This document shows, in pieces, positions 43,078 through 51,600 of a DNA stretch of 64,000 nucleotides (positions are counted from its first letter, which is position 1; the number at the start of each line of letters is the position of its first letter). This DNA is from Schwartzia succinivorans DSM 10502 (GTDB lineage Bacteria; Bacillota; Negativicutes; Selenomonadales; Selenomonadaceae). The notes below the pieces were generated by a model. It was not told the origin of the DNA. It searched no databases and was given only the letters and a program-made list of their open reading frames with translations. The stretch covers positions 124,001 to 188,000 of the forward strand of contig NZ_FQUG01000003.1 in the NCBI RefSeq assembly GCF_900129225.1. The letters run 5' to 3'. Made by a program: the position numbers and the translations under genes.

Positions 43078-43752
43078 ATGAATCGGCGGGAGTTTTTGAA
43101 GATAAGCGGTATGGGTGCGCTGACGCTCTTTTTGAGCGGCTGCGGCCTGGCTGCTGCAACTGTGGAAAAGAAAGCTGTGGTGCCTGAAAAGGGCAGTATA
43201 TCAGGAGGAAAGCAAATGAAGATTGTGGTAGTTACATCAAGTCCGCATCCGAAAAACGAGTCCACATCTATTTATCTCGCAGAACGGTTCATGGATGGCG
43301 CCAAGAGTGCGGGCCATGATGTGTTTGTCTTTGATGCAGCAAATGAGGAAACGCATCCTTGCCGGGGCTGTGATAAATGTGGTATGGATGGCCCGTGCGT
43401 TTTCAAGGATGCAATTGAGACGAAGCTGATGCCGAAGATGCTGGAAGCGGATATGCTGGTGCTTACTACTCCGCTTTATTATTACGGTATGTCGGCACAG
43501 CTCAAAACTGTGGTAGATCGTTTTTATTCGCGTACAGGAAAGCTGACAGGGAAGAAGTCAATGCTTATTGCTACGGCATATAACAGCGCGGACTGGACTT
43601 TTGAAGCACTGGCGGCTCATTATAATACGTTGTTGCGTTATATGAACTGGACAGATGCAGGACAGGTACTGGGAGTCGGCTGCGGTTCGCGTTCTTTGGT
43701 TGAGAGCTCTGAGTTTGGTGCAATGGCACAAAAGATTGGCGCAAATTTGTAA
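43078..43752 (+). CDS. Tat-exported lipoprotein flavodoxin / iron-sulfur flavoprotein-like reductase
   Basis: A 224-residue protein. ATG 43078 follows TAAGGTGA. The N-terminus NRREFLKISGMGALTLFLSG ends in a lipobox Cys (LSGC), so it looks like a Tat-exported lipoprotein. The body is a NADPH-dependent FMN reductase fold: IVVVTSSPHPKNESTSIYLA, CRGCDKCGMDGPCVFKDAI with clustered cysteines, and TTPLYYYGMSAQLKTVVDRF. Flavodoxin-fold reductases of this type are normally cytoplasmic, so an exported, membrane-tethered form is unusual. FMN loading before Tat export would explain the Tat route. Confidence 0.82.
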   Translation: MNRREFLKISGMGALTLFLSGCGLAAATVEKKAVVPEKGSISGGKQMKIVVVTSSPHPKNESTSIYLAERFMDGAKSAGHDVFVFDAANEETHPCRGCDKCGMDGPCVFKDAIETKLMPKMLEADMLVLTTPLYYYGMSAQLKTVVDRFYSRTGKLTGKKSMLIATAYNSADWTFEALAAHYNTLLRYMNWTDAGQVLGVGCGSRSLVESSEFGAMAQKIGANL

Positions 43753-43760
43753 GGGAGTGC

Positions 43761-44186
43761 ATGGTCGTGGATTTAAAGGAGCTTAAGGAAAAAAGTGTGT
43801 TTCCAATAGGTGGAGAAAATACGCAGTATGCACAGTTTTTTGACGGTACAAGCTATTTGAATATGCTTTCCCTGGAGCAGGTCGTTGTCGGCAATGTGTC
43901 CTTTGAGCCGGGATGCCGTAATCATTGGCATATTCACCATGCCAAAAAAGGTGGAGGGCAGATGCTTCTTGTTACAGCAGGACGCGGCTGGTATCAGGAA
44001 TGGGGAAAGCCTGCACAGGCGCTGAAGGCCGGAGATATTGTACATATTCCGGCAGAGGTTAAGCATTGGCATGGCGCGGCAAAGGACTCCGCTTTCCAGC
44101 ATCTGGCAATAGAGGTACCCGGAGAAGGTACATCGAATGAATGGTGTGAACCGGTTGACGCAGCCGCGTATGAGGCATTGATATGA
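43761..44186 (+). CDS. Cupin-domain protein, cytoplasmic
   Basis: A 141-residue single-domain cupin similar to the exported cupin two genes upstream: CRNHWHIHHAKKGGGQMLLV and VHIPAEVKHWHGAAKDSAFQ. It has no signal peptide, so the operon has one exported and one internal cupin copy. ATG 43761 is preceded by AAGGGAG; GTG 43767 is an alternative. It overlaps the next gene by four bases. Confidence 0.82.
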   Translation: MVVDLKELKEKSVFPIGGENTQYAQFFDGTSYLNMLSLEQVVVGNVSFEPGCRNHWHIHHAKKGGGQMLLVTAGRGWYQEWGKPAQALKAGDIVHIPAEVKHWHGAAKDSAFQHLAIEVPGEGTSNEWCEPVDAAAYEALI

Positions 44187-44578
44187 AACGACGTGATTTT
44201 TTAAGGTTAACAGGAGCTGCGGCAGCAGCGGCATTATTTGGCCGGGTTTCGTCTGTGTCGGCAGCAAATACAGATTTTGTTAAGGGAAGACGGGTGGATT
44301 TTCACTCTCATGCTATTCTGCCTCCTTATTCTGAGGGGCTTAAGCGTCTTGGAATAGACGCAGCAGCGGAAGAGGGCTTTTTTGTGACTGCAGAGCATGA
44401 TGCACCAAATATAATCCATACAATGGAAATTTATAGAGATGCAGATGCATATAAGAAATACGTTGAGTCCTCTGAGTATAAGGCTTTTCTGCCTAAGCTC
44501 TCGTCGATTTTTATTTCTGCACATGAAGTAGAAAATCGTCCGGCACATATTGTTTTGAGTACAAAAGGTTTTCAATGA
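44183..44578 (+). CDS. Chimera of an amidohydrolase start and an antibiotic-biosynthesis-monooxygenase-like domain
   Basis: A 131-residue protein with a Tat-like start KRRDFLRLTGAAAAAALFG. The next stretch GRRVDFHSHAILPPYSEGLK is the HxH beginning of an amidohydrolase (metallo-dependent hydrolase). At about residue 65 it switches to TAEHDAPNIIHTMEIYRDAD and YKKYVESSEYKAFLPKL, which match the ABM/YgiN quinol-monooxygenase-like fold. A full amidohydrolase would need about 250 more residues. The simplest reading is a deletion that fused two neighbouring genes in frame. Whether the product is functional is unclear. Confidence 0.65.
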   Translation: MKRRDFLRLTGAAAAAALFGRVSSVSAANTDFVKGRRVDFHSHAILPPYSEGLKRLGIDAAAEEGFFVTAEHDAPNIIHTMEIYRDADAYKKYVESSEYKAFLPKLSSIFISAHEVENRPAHIVLSTKGFQ

Positions 44579-44598
44579 GATATAGTAGGGAACGGTAT

Positions 44599-45030
44599 AT
44601 GAACGCGAAAAAATGGATTGCCGGGGCACTGGCAGCGGGTATGCTTTTGACAACAAATTTGATGATTACGGAGGCAGCGGAAATGACGGAAAAGAAGGAA
44701 GCAGTCAAGGTAGTGCAGACGGCGGGCCGCGATAAGCTTGGAGATTTTGCACCTGATTTTGCAAGGTACAACGACGATATTCTTTTTGGCGAGGTTTGGT
44801 CAAAAAATGATGTGCTTTCACTGCATGACAGGAGCATTGTGACTGTATCCGCTCTTGTGGCTTCAGGTGTTATTGACAGTTCGCTTAAATATCATATTGA
44901 ATCAGCAAAGAAAAACGGTGTAACGAAGGATGAGATGGCTGAGATAATAACGCAGCTTGGTTTTTATGCCGGATGGCCGAAAGCATGGGCTGCCTTCAAT
45001 ATGGCAAAGGAAGTATATGCGGCTCCTTGA
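44599..45030 (+). CDS. Exported carboxymuconolactone decarboxylase-like protein
   Basis: A 143-residue protein. I chose ATG 44599 (after AGTAGGGA); ATG 44575 overlaps the previous stop and is possible. A signal peptide (IAGALAAGMLLTTNLMITEA) is followed by an all-helical CMD domain: SLHDRSIVTVSALVASGVID, KKNGVTKDEMAEIITQLGFY and GWPKAWAAFNMAKEVY. There is no CxxC redox pair, so it is not AhpD-like. It is the last gene of the operon. CMD proteins often partner cupins; the exported form here fits the other signal peptides. Confidence 0.85.
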   Translation: MNAKKWIAGALAAGMLLTTNLMITEAAEMTEKKEAVKVVQTAGRDKLGDFAPDFARYNDDILFGEVWSKNDVLSLHDRSIVTVSALVASGVIDSSLKYHIESAKKNGVTKDEMAEIITQLGFYAGWPKAWAAFNMAKEVYAAP

Positions 45031-45087
45031 TGAAGGTACTGCTGAATCGGTAAGGTTGGCTTTTCTGTCTGTATTTTATAAAATAAG

Positions 45088-47378
45088 TTATATGAACCGG
45101 GGGGAAGGTTTCCTTTTTGGATTGGTTGTGAAATTTTTCCAATCCTTTTCTTTGAAAAACTGCTCGATTTCATCGGCCTTTTGGTCTGCTGATTTCTGGA
45201 ACAAACGCAGTGCCTCAAGATAATCAGCAGCGGAGCCGCAGTATTTGAGACCTGTTTTTGTATCAAGTACATGTCCTGACTCGCTGGAAGAAAGCAGCCA
45301 TTCAGGCAGTGAGTCCCCGCTTTCAAAGTTAAATGTGCATGCGCCTGTAAGACTTACTTTTTCGTGTGGCAGGTATTTAACAAGCATTTCCTCAAGGTCA
45401 TGACCTGTTACGGGCTTTGTGAGATAGTCGTTAAAGCCTCTGTCGAGATACCACTCTCTCGCGCCTGAAACTGCGTTGGCGGTAAGACATATCACAGGGG
45501 TTTGCCTGTTTTTACCGTCTTACTGTGCACGTATGGCTGCCAGCGTTTCAACACCGTCCATGCCGGGCATTCTGTGGTCGAGGAAAATTACGTCGTAGAC
45601 GTTCTTATTGGTCAGAGCCAGTGCTTCCTGACCGCTTTCGGCTTCATCCAGGTTTACCTGTGTCGCTTTCAAAAGTCCTTTTATTACTGTGAGGTTCCTG
45701 TTTAATGCGTATTTCGTCACCGTACAGCAATGTGGGAAGCTCCGACGATGCTTCGACTGAAAGAGTGAGCCCTTTTTTCTCAGCTCTGAGTCGTATCATA
45801 TTGGTAAGGTCGTTTAATACAGAGCTCAATGCGTATTCAACGGGGATTATTTCCAGTTTTCCTGCCTCGATTTTTGAGAAATCAAGTATGTCATTGACGA
45901 GACTTAAAAGACTTGTGCCGGCTGTGCGTATGTTTTCTGCGTATTCCCTGATAGCAGGATTGTCGGTTTCGCGCAGAATCATTTCGTCCATGCCCATGAT
46001 GGCATTTATCGGAGTGCGGATTTCATGGGACATGTTTGACAGGAAGTTGGATTTTGCGGCGTTTGCCGTCTGAGCTTTGATGGTTTCTTCTTCAAGCTCC
46101 ATGGTTGCAGTGTCGACGAATGCGGCAAGGCGGTCTGCCAAAGGCACGAAATGAGCCTGCCCGACTGAGGCCTTCAAAGGACAGTCGGTGGGTTCTGCTA
46201 TTTTTGCTGTGCCTTCACGCATGCCGACAGCAATAAGTGTGCTGTTCATTACGCCGCCATAGCCGTTAAAATGATAAAGCTCTCCGTTACCGCCGAAGAC
46301 TGCTGTATGGCTAAAACGTTCATACATAGCTATTTCGTAGCGTGCATGCTCCTTTAGGAAAAGTGTACGGTTGGCACAGGGAATCAGATGGACAAACTCA
46401 GGCCCGAACAGTCGCATGTCTTCACTGGCAAGCCATGTATTATAAAGGATATTGGAGGAATTGCCGTAGGTCAGTTTGAAGCTGTCTCCCTTCTTGATAT
46501 GACCAGTAAAGTAAAGACGGTTATTGCTGTCGTGCATTGGCGAAATCTTCGGAATCAGACGGTCACCGCGCTTTAGAACCAGTGGGAATTCGCAGATATT
46601 AAAAAGAAAATATTCGTCAGGAAGTACCTGCAGGTACTTGTGGTAGATTTCAGTTGCAGGCATATCATTGATTGTTGAGACGATAAACTCGTCCTCGGTA
46701 TCGTTTACTGTCAGCTCCCGGCCGAGAGTTTTCCAGCCGAAAACCGCATCCGCTCTGACGTGCAGGTCGTCTCCGGAATAGAGGACAAGAACCAGCCCGA
46801 TTTCCTGTACAGTTTGATTCATTATGAAAAGGTTGCCGATTCCTACAGCCATTTCCTTAAAGAAATTACGGCAGGATTTGTCATCGTACCTTTCGAAATC
46901 AGTAGTCTGCATCTCTGAACCGAAAAATGGAATATTCTCATTGCCCTTGGAGGCTTCTTCAAGAAAATCCTCTATTTCAACTGAGCTGCCGCCATGATAG
47001 ACTTCAATTCCTTTTATGTCACTGCGGGAGGAAAGCTCAGCAGAAAGCTGTTTTCCAAGTGCCCTTAAATCTTCATTTGCACCGTATTCACGCACTTCGA
47101 CTTGTGCGTTTTCAAAAAAGCATGTGTCAATCTGTATGGATTTTTCTTTTCCTTTTTTTGCCGCGCAGCTCCACTGCAGAAAGGCCGACTATATTTGCGT
47201 CCGGAAGGGCAGCATGCATTTTTTCGAGAATATCTTCTGCTTCACTGCGTGTCAGCATATTTGTTTTTACATGCAGAAGAACGCTTGATGCTGTGGAATA
47301 TTCATCAGAGGTTTTAATTTTTGCAAGAATATCTTTGAATTCGTTTTCATTTTTTGTTGAGTATGCAGCCTGTTTCAC
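45088..47378 (-). pseudogene. Decayed FIST-domain hybrid histidine kinase
   Basis: Read from 47378 leftwards: an N-terminal FIST-like sensor (SVLLHVKTNMLTRSEAEDI), a one-base insertion in a run of seven T (A on the coding strand, 47153-47159), the rest of FIST with FNGYGGVMNSTLIAVGMREG, and a HisKA domain (LSNMSHEIRTPINAIMGMDE). Then DEIRIKQ joins out of frame to NRNLTVIKGLLKATQV near 45695-45705, so the ATPase domain and the start of the receiver are gone. The receiver (VIFLDHRMPGMDG) is cut by TAA at 45520-45522. The final HPt domain stops at DWKNFTT, before its phospho-His. It cannot signal as a kinase. Confidence 0.88.
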
Positions 47379-47417
47379 GATACCGCCTCACGTTAATATA
47401 AGCTGATTTTTACTATA

Positions 47418-47451
47418 ATTATAACGCTATTTGGGATTAAGGCGTTATAAT
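47418..47451 (+). repeat. Collapsed palindromic repeat unit with TATAAT end
   Basis: ATTATAACGC and GCGTTATAAT form a perfect 10-bp inverted repeat around a 14-base loop that contains GGATTAAG, as in the right arm of type B units. The inner hairpin is missing, so this is a deletion derivative. It ends in TATAAT (47446-47451, again at 47451-47456), 36 bases before the methyltransferase gene. Confidence 0.6.
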
Positions 47452-47486
47452 ATAATATAAAAAATTAAATGGCAGGATAGAAACTT

Positions 47487-48308
47487 ATGGAAAAAATCGA
47501 AAGTATGTCAAATGCCAAAATAAAACATGCGGCATCACTTCATTTGAAAAAGAACAGGGAAAAAACAGGGGAATTTGTTGCTGAGGGAATCCGTCTTGCG
47601 GAGATGGCGGCTCAGTCTGCTTGGAGCTGTGTGTTTGCTTTTGTTACGGAAGAGGCAGCTTCGAAGGATAGAGTGAAGAAGATTTTGGAAACTCTCGAAG
47701 GAAAGGGCAGCCCTGTGTACGTGGTGTCTGATAAGCTCTACAGGAAGGCGGCAGCGACAGAGGAACCGCAGGGGCTGCTTTTGGTTATGCGTAGGGAAAA
47801 GGCAGAACTTGATAGCGTCAATTGCGGAAAATCATTTTTGGTTGTTCTTGACGGAGTACAGGACCCGGGGAACGCAGGAACGATTCTACGGACGGCGGAT
47901 GCAGTTGGAGCTGATGCTGTCGTTGCGCTGCAGGGAAGCGTTGATCTTTTCTCGGATAAAACCGTCCGTTCTGCAATGGGCTCGCATTTTCATCTTCCTG
48001 TTATCGACGGAATCAAGCGGGAGGATTTTCTGAAGTATGCGGAAGAAAATAAGATACGCTGTTTTGTAACAGCTCTTGATGAAAAAGCTCAGCCGCATTT
48101 TAATGCAGACTATAAGGGAGCCTGTGCGATTGTTTTCGGAAATGAGGGAAACGGTGCATCAAAGGAGCTTCTGGATTCTGCGGAGCACGTTTATATACCC
48201 ATGCGTGGGCAGGCTGAGTCGTTAAATGTCGCATCAGCGGCGGCTGTTGTGCTTTATGAAGCATTTCGCCAGAGGTATCAGAGTGAGGCCTCGTCCCATA
48301 CAAAATAA
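47487..48308 (+). CDS. TrmH/SpoU-family RNA methyltransferase
   Basis: A 273-residue SPOUT-class enzyme that methylates ribose in rRNA or tRNA. The N-terminal substrate-binding domain starts SMSNAKIKHAASLHLKKNRE. The knotted methyltransferase domain has LVVLDGVQDPGNAGTILRTA, GSHFHLPVIDG, AIVFGNEGNGASKELL and YIPMRGQAESLNVASAAAVV. The target RNA cannot be set from sequence. Its end overlaps the convergent thiamin pyrophosphokinase gene by 31 bases. Confidence 0.92.
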   Translation: MEKIESMSNAKIKHAASLHLKKNREKTGEFVAEGIRLAEMAAQSAWSCVFAFVTEEAASKDRVKKILETLEGKGSPVYVVSDKLYRKAAATEEPQGLLLVMRREKAELDSVNCGKSFLVVLDGVQDPGNAGTILRTADAVGADAVVALQGSVDLFSDKTVRSAMGSHFHLPVIDGIKREDFLKYAEENKIRCFVTALDEKAQPHFNADYKGACAIVFGNEGNGASKELLDSAEHVYIPMRGQAESLNVASAAAVVLYEAFRQRYQSEASSHTK

Positions 48309-49003
48309 AGGCCAAGACTTCCTTCGGAAAAACTCAGACGGCAGCCGTCTGAATCATCGGCAAGCCGATTGCTGACTGTGAGAGTGCGGTCTTGTGATAT
48401 GGAAGTGTTATCAAGAGGCCAGCGGACTCCTGAAAATGAAACGCCGCGTACCATAGGTGAGAGAGGGAGCAGCGAAACTGCCTTCGGTCTTTTTAGGCAG
48501 TGTGCTTCTACGGAGGAAGAGCCGTTAAGAAGGATAAGACATTCTTTTTCATCGGCTAGACAGCCTGACAGACCTGAGCTTAAAAGAGAATACATGGTGG
48601 TGAAGGCATGGTCGAAGCGGCCGCCGAAGCCGCCTGTCAGAATGATAAAAGCTGATGGATTGTCCGCTTTTATTTTTTTCAGGGCAAGGTCTGTGTCAGT
48701 GTAATCCTTTTCAGAAGGGAAGCGTTCGACAGGAATACAGATGGAAAGGGCTTTTTTCCATGCTTCGGGGGAAGCACTGTCTCCGTCGCCAATCAGCTGC
48801 TCAGGTACGAGTCCGGCCGCAAAAAAGCTTTCGAGCCCACGGTCTATTGCCCAGAGAGTACGATGCTCAGCGGCACGGCGAAGCCATGTTTTTTCAGGTG
48901 GGCGGCCTCCTGCGGCAAGAAGAAATTCTTTTCCTTCAGGCGCGGATAATGAAAATTGTATCTGCGGCAGCGATACTGAATTTTTATTTGCTTCGTTTTC
49001 CAT
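48278..49003 (-). CDS. Thiamin pyrophosphokinase
   Basis: A 241-residue enzyme that pyrophosphorylates thiamin to TPP. ATG 49003 has AAGGAAG eight bases before it on the minus strand; ATG 49021 and TTG 49042 are alternatives. Family motifs are LIGDGDSASPEAW (catalytic acids), PSEKDYTDTDLALKKI and LTGGFGGRFDHAFTTMYSLL. The C-terminal thiamin-binding domain includes GVRWPLDNTSIS. It completes the salvage route begun by the thiM-thiE operon, though it lies 14 kb away and lacks a TPP riboswitch. Confidence 0.92.
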   Translation of the reverse strand: MENEANKNSVSLPQIQFSLSAPEGKEFLLAAGGRPPEKTWLRRAAEHRTLWAIDRGLESFFAAGLVPEQLIGDGDSASPEAWKKALSICIPVERFPSEKDYTDTDLALKKIKADNPSAFIILTGGFGGRFDHAFTTMYSLLSSGLSGCLADEKECLILLNGSSSVEAHCLKRPKAVSLLPLSPMVRGVSFSGVRWPLDNTSISQDRTLTVSNRLADDSDGCRLSFSEGSLGLYFVWDEASL

Positions 49004-49055
49004 GTTATCTGCTTCCTTCATAGTGTTTTCTTCATTGTACAATCATAGGTCATGA

Positions 49056-49109
49056 AACGCAAAGAGGAATGTTTTGCCTATAGCAAAACTTGAACAATTG
49101 CATTATAAT
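49056..49109 (+). repeat. Single palindromic repeat unit with TATAAT end
   Basis: AACGCA...GAGGAATGTTTTGCC, loop, GCAAAACTTGAAC...TGCATTATAATAAACA. It matches unit 4 of the 18144 array over its whole length, including the ATAAACA tail. The TATAAT (49104-49109) lies 18 bases after ATAGCA. The UPF0173 gene starts 55 bases downstream. Confidence 0.88.
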
Positions 49110-49164
49110 AAACACAATATATGAAAATGCAGGTAAATTCATAAATTTAAAGGGGGCAGTTTTT

Positions 49165-49842
49165 ATGCTGACGTACACGTATTACGGTCATTCCTGTGTT
49201 TTGCTTGATGACGGAAAATATAAAGTACTTACGGATCCGTTTCTCACGGGTAATCCGAAGGCGGCAATAAAGGCTGAGGACGTCGAATGTGACTATATTC
49301 TTGTGTCTCATGCGCATGCTGATCATCTTGGGGATGCACCGGAAATTGCGGCACGTACCGGAGCAACTATAGTCGCGATTCCTGAGGTAATCGGAGTATG
49401 TCAGGAGAAGGCCGGGAATATAAAGGCTCATGGAATGAATCTTGGCGGCTCCGTTAAGCTCCCTTTTGGCAAGGTTCGCATGACTCTTGCTTTGCACAGC
49501 TCCGGGGTTGCAGGCGGTACAGCTTGCGGCTTTGTTATTCAGATTGGCGGTCAGACTGTTTATTTCGCCGGGGATACTGCTCTGTTCGGTGATATGAAGC
49601 TCATCGGACGTAAGGATTCAATAGATTACGCGCTTCTTCCGATTGGCGATAATTATACGATGGGAATGGAGGATTCTGCCAAGGCCGCGCAGTGGCTTAA
49701 TGCAGTTAATGTCATTCCTATTCATTACAATACATGGCCGGTCATAGAACAGGATGCCGTACAGTATAAGCTCATGACTGAGGAGACGACGCGCGCGACT
49801 GTTCATATCGTTGAGCCGGGGCAGTCAATAGAGCTTAAATGA
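49165..49842 (+). CDS. UPF0173 metal-dependent hydrolase
   Basis: A 225-residue metallo-beta-lactamase-fold protein. ATG 49165 follows AGGGGGC. The zinc motif is VSHAHADHLGDAPEIA, with further ligands in LALHSSG, YFAGDTALFGDM and IPIHYNTWP. The family (YtkL/UPF0173) has no fixed substrate. It overlaps miaA by four bases and opens the operon UPF0173-miaA-hfq-dut-nifS. Its promoter seems to lie in the repeat unit just upstream. Confidence 0.9.
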   Translation: MLTYTYYGHSCVLLDDGKYKVLTDPFLTGNPKAAIKAEDVECDYILVSHAHADHLGDAPEIAARTGATIVAIPEVIGVCQEKAGNIKAHGMNLGGSVKLPFGKVRMTLALHSSGVAGGTACGFVIQIGGQTVYFAGDTALFGDMKLIGRKDSIDYALLPIGDNYTMGMEDSAKAAQWLNAVNVIPIHYNTWPVIEQDAVQYKLMTEETTRATVHIVEPGQSIELK

Positions 49843-50810
49843 CTGAATTCAAAAGGGAAAGGCTGATTGCTGTTCTCGGTCCTACGGCGTCGGGTAAGAC
49901 GGCTCTTTCAGTTGCGCTCGCCAAAAGACTTGGGACGGAGATTATTTCAGGTGATTCCATGCTGGTCTATCGGGGCTTTGATATCGGCAGTGCAAAGCCG
50001 GATGAGGCAGAACGATGCGGCATAAGGCATTGGCTTTTGGATATTCTGCCGCCTGATGCAGAGTTCAATGTGACAGATTTTCAGACGGAAGCATCAAAAA
50101 TAATTACCGGGCTTAATGAGAAGGGGCTTATCCCTGTGCTCGCGGGAGGAACCGGGCTGTATGCCAAGGCGCTTCTTGAGGGCTATGATTTCAATTCATT
50201 TTCAGGTGATGATGAGTACAGGGTGTCGTTGGAAAGACTGGCTGAGGAGCATGGAAAGGAATACGTTCATGCAATGCTTGAAAAGGTAGATCCTGAAACT
50301 GCGGCACGTCTTCATGTAAATGATTTCCGCCGTGTGGTACGTGCTCTTGAGGTCTGGCATTTGGGCAGGGAAAAGATTTCTCAAAAGAAAGAGGAAGGAC
50401 GTCTTCTTTATGATGCTTTTGTGATTGGGCTTCGTTGGGAGCGTGCTGTTCTTTATGAGAGGATAAACCGCCGTGTTGACCTTATGATGGAGCAGGGCCT
50501 TGTAAATGAGGTCAGGCAGCTCATGGCTGCGGGAGTTTCGAGAACGTCACAGGCAATGAAGGGAATCGGTTATAAGGAGACTGCGGCGTATCTTGACGGA
50601 GAATGCAGTCTTGATGAAGCGGTATATGAAATAAAAAAGGCGACTCGTCATTTTGCAAAGCGTCAGCTGACGTGGTATCGTAAAATGCCGTATATTCATT
50701 GGTTTGAAGCGGACAGAAAGACTACTGAGGAGCTTTTGCAGGAAATTTTACCGAAAATAGAGGAATTTTTCGCGGAAAAGCGAATAATATTAAATATGAA
50801 TTCTTTATGA
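49839..50810 (+). CDS. miaA: tRNA dimethylallyltransferase
   Basis: A 323-residue enzyme that adds dimethylallyl to A37 of tRNAs reading U-starting codons. The P-loop is [16 protein letters not shown], followed by [18 protein letters not shown] and [19 protein letters not shown]. The C-terminal motif [12 protein letters not shown] is typical. It directly precedes hfq, the classical miaA-hfq arrangement. Confidence 0.96.
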   Translation: MTEFKRERLIAVLGPTASGKTALSVALAKRLGTEIISGDSMLVYRGFDIGSAKPDEAERCGIRHWLLDILPPDAEFNVTDFQTEASKIITGLNEKGLIPVLAGGTGLYAKALLEGYDFNSFSGDDEYRVSLERLAEEHGKEYVHAMLEKVDPETAARLHVNDFRRVVRALEVWHLGREKISQKKEEGRLLYDAFVIGLRWERAVLYERINRRVDLMMEQGLVNEVRQLMAAGVSRTSQAMKGIGYKETAAYLDGECSLDEAVYEIKKATRHFAKRQLTWYRKMPYIHWFEADRKTTEELLQEILPKIEEFFAEKRIILNMNSL

Positions 50811-50823
50811 GGGGCGATTAAAT

Positions 50824-51081
50824 ATGGCGGCGAAGATATTGAATCTTCAGGACAGCTTCCTGAATCAGGTACGTAAAGAGGATGTAGGAGTCAGCATTCA
50901 TCTGGTGAATGGATTCCAGCTCAAGGGAACTGTACGCGGTTTTGATAATTTTACGGTAATTCTTGAGTCCATGGGTAAGCAGCAGCTGGTATATAAGCAT
51001 GCGATTTCTACGATTACACCGGCAAGAGCGCTCGAAAGCGGATTTGAGTTCGCGAAGAAGGACGGAGCAAAGGAAAATTAA
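50824..51081 (+). CDS. hfq: RNA chaperone Hfq
   Basis: An 85-residue Sm-like hexameric RNA chaperone. Sm1 is seen in [20 protein letters not shown] with [16 protein letters not shown]. Sm2 is the conserved [10 protein letters not shown] with the proximal-face Lys-His. The tail is short and acidic/basic ([10 protein letters not shown]), as in Firmicute Hfq. It lies 13 bases after miaA. A terminator follows before dut. Confidence 0.96.
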   Translation: MAAKILNLQDSFLNQVRKEDVGVSIHLVNGFQLKGTVRGFDNFTVILESMGKQQLVYKHAISTITPARALESGFEFAKKDGAKEN

Positions 51082-51094
51082 TTTGAGATGTTCG

Positions 51095-51131
51095 GGAGCT
51101 GCGGAGCCCTTTCCGGCTTGCAGCTCCTTTT
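51095..51131 (+). terminator. Internal terminator/attenuator between hfq and dut
   Basis: GGAGCTGC pairs with GCAGCTCC (51095-51102 with 51120-51127), with an inner AGCC/GGCT, followed by TTTTG. The dut start is only 17 bases away, so partial readthrough is likely. Confidence 0.75.
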
Positions 51132-51147
51132 GTATGGAGGGAAACAG

Positions 51148-51600
51148 ATGAAAAGAGGATTTGAGGTAGTAAGCTCTTACGCGGATAAGGGAATACATAT
51201 CCCGGCGCGAAAGACTGCTTCAAGTGCCGGCTACGATATAGAAGCAGCAGAGGATACAGTGCTTGCACCGCATGAGGTAACTCTCGTTCCGACGGGTATT
51301 AAGGCGTACATGCAGCCTGATGAATATCTTGGAATCCATGTTCGTTCAGGCTTTTCAATAAAGAAGAAAATTTCCTGCATTAATGATGAGGGCATTATTG
51401 ATGCGGATTATTATAATAATGACGATAACGAAGGGCATATCATGATTGCGCTTTACAATCACGGCGATGAGCCTGTGCCTGTTGAAAAAGGTATGCGCGT
51501 GGCACAGGGAATTTTTTATTCCTATCTGACTGTTGATGGCGATGAGGCAGGCCGTGGAGCTAAGCGGCGCGGCGGTATGGGTTCGACGGGGGCGCTCTGA
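51148..51600 (+). CDS. dut: dUTP diphosphatase (deoxyuridine triphosphate nucleotidohydrolase)
   Basis: A 150-residue trimeric dUTPase that hydrolyses dUTP to dUMP. ATG 51148 follows TGGAGGGA. The five motifs are present: SSAGYDIEAAED (I), HVRSGFSIKKKI (II), NDEGIIDADYYNN (III), RVAQGIFY (IV) and the flexible GRGAKRRGGMGSTG (V). The usual GxIDxxYRG in motif III is changed to GIIDADYYNNDDNEGH. Its stop codon shares one base with the cysteine desulfurase start. Confidence 0.92.
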   Translation: MKRGFEVVSSYADKGIHIPARKTASSAGYDIEAAEDTVLAPHEVTLVPTGIKAYMQPDEYLGIHVRSGFSIKKKISCINDEGIIDADYYNNDDNEGHIMIALYNHGDEPVPVEKGMRVAQGIFYSYLTVDGDEAGRGAKRRGGMGSTGAL

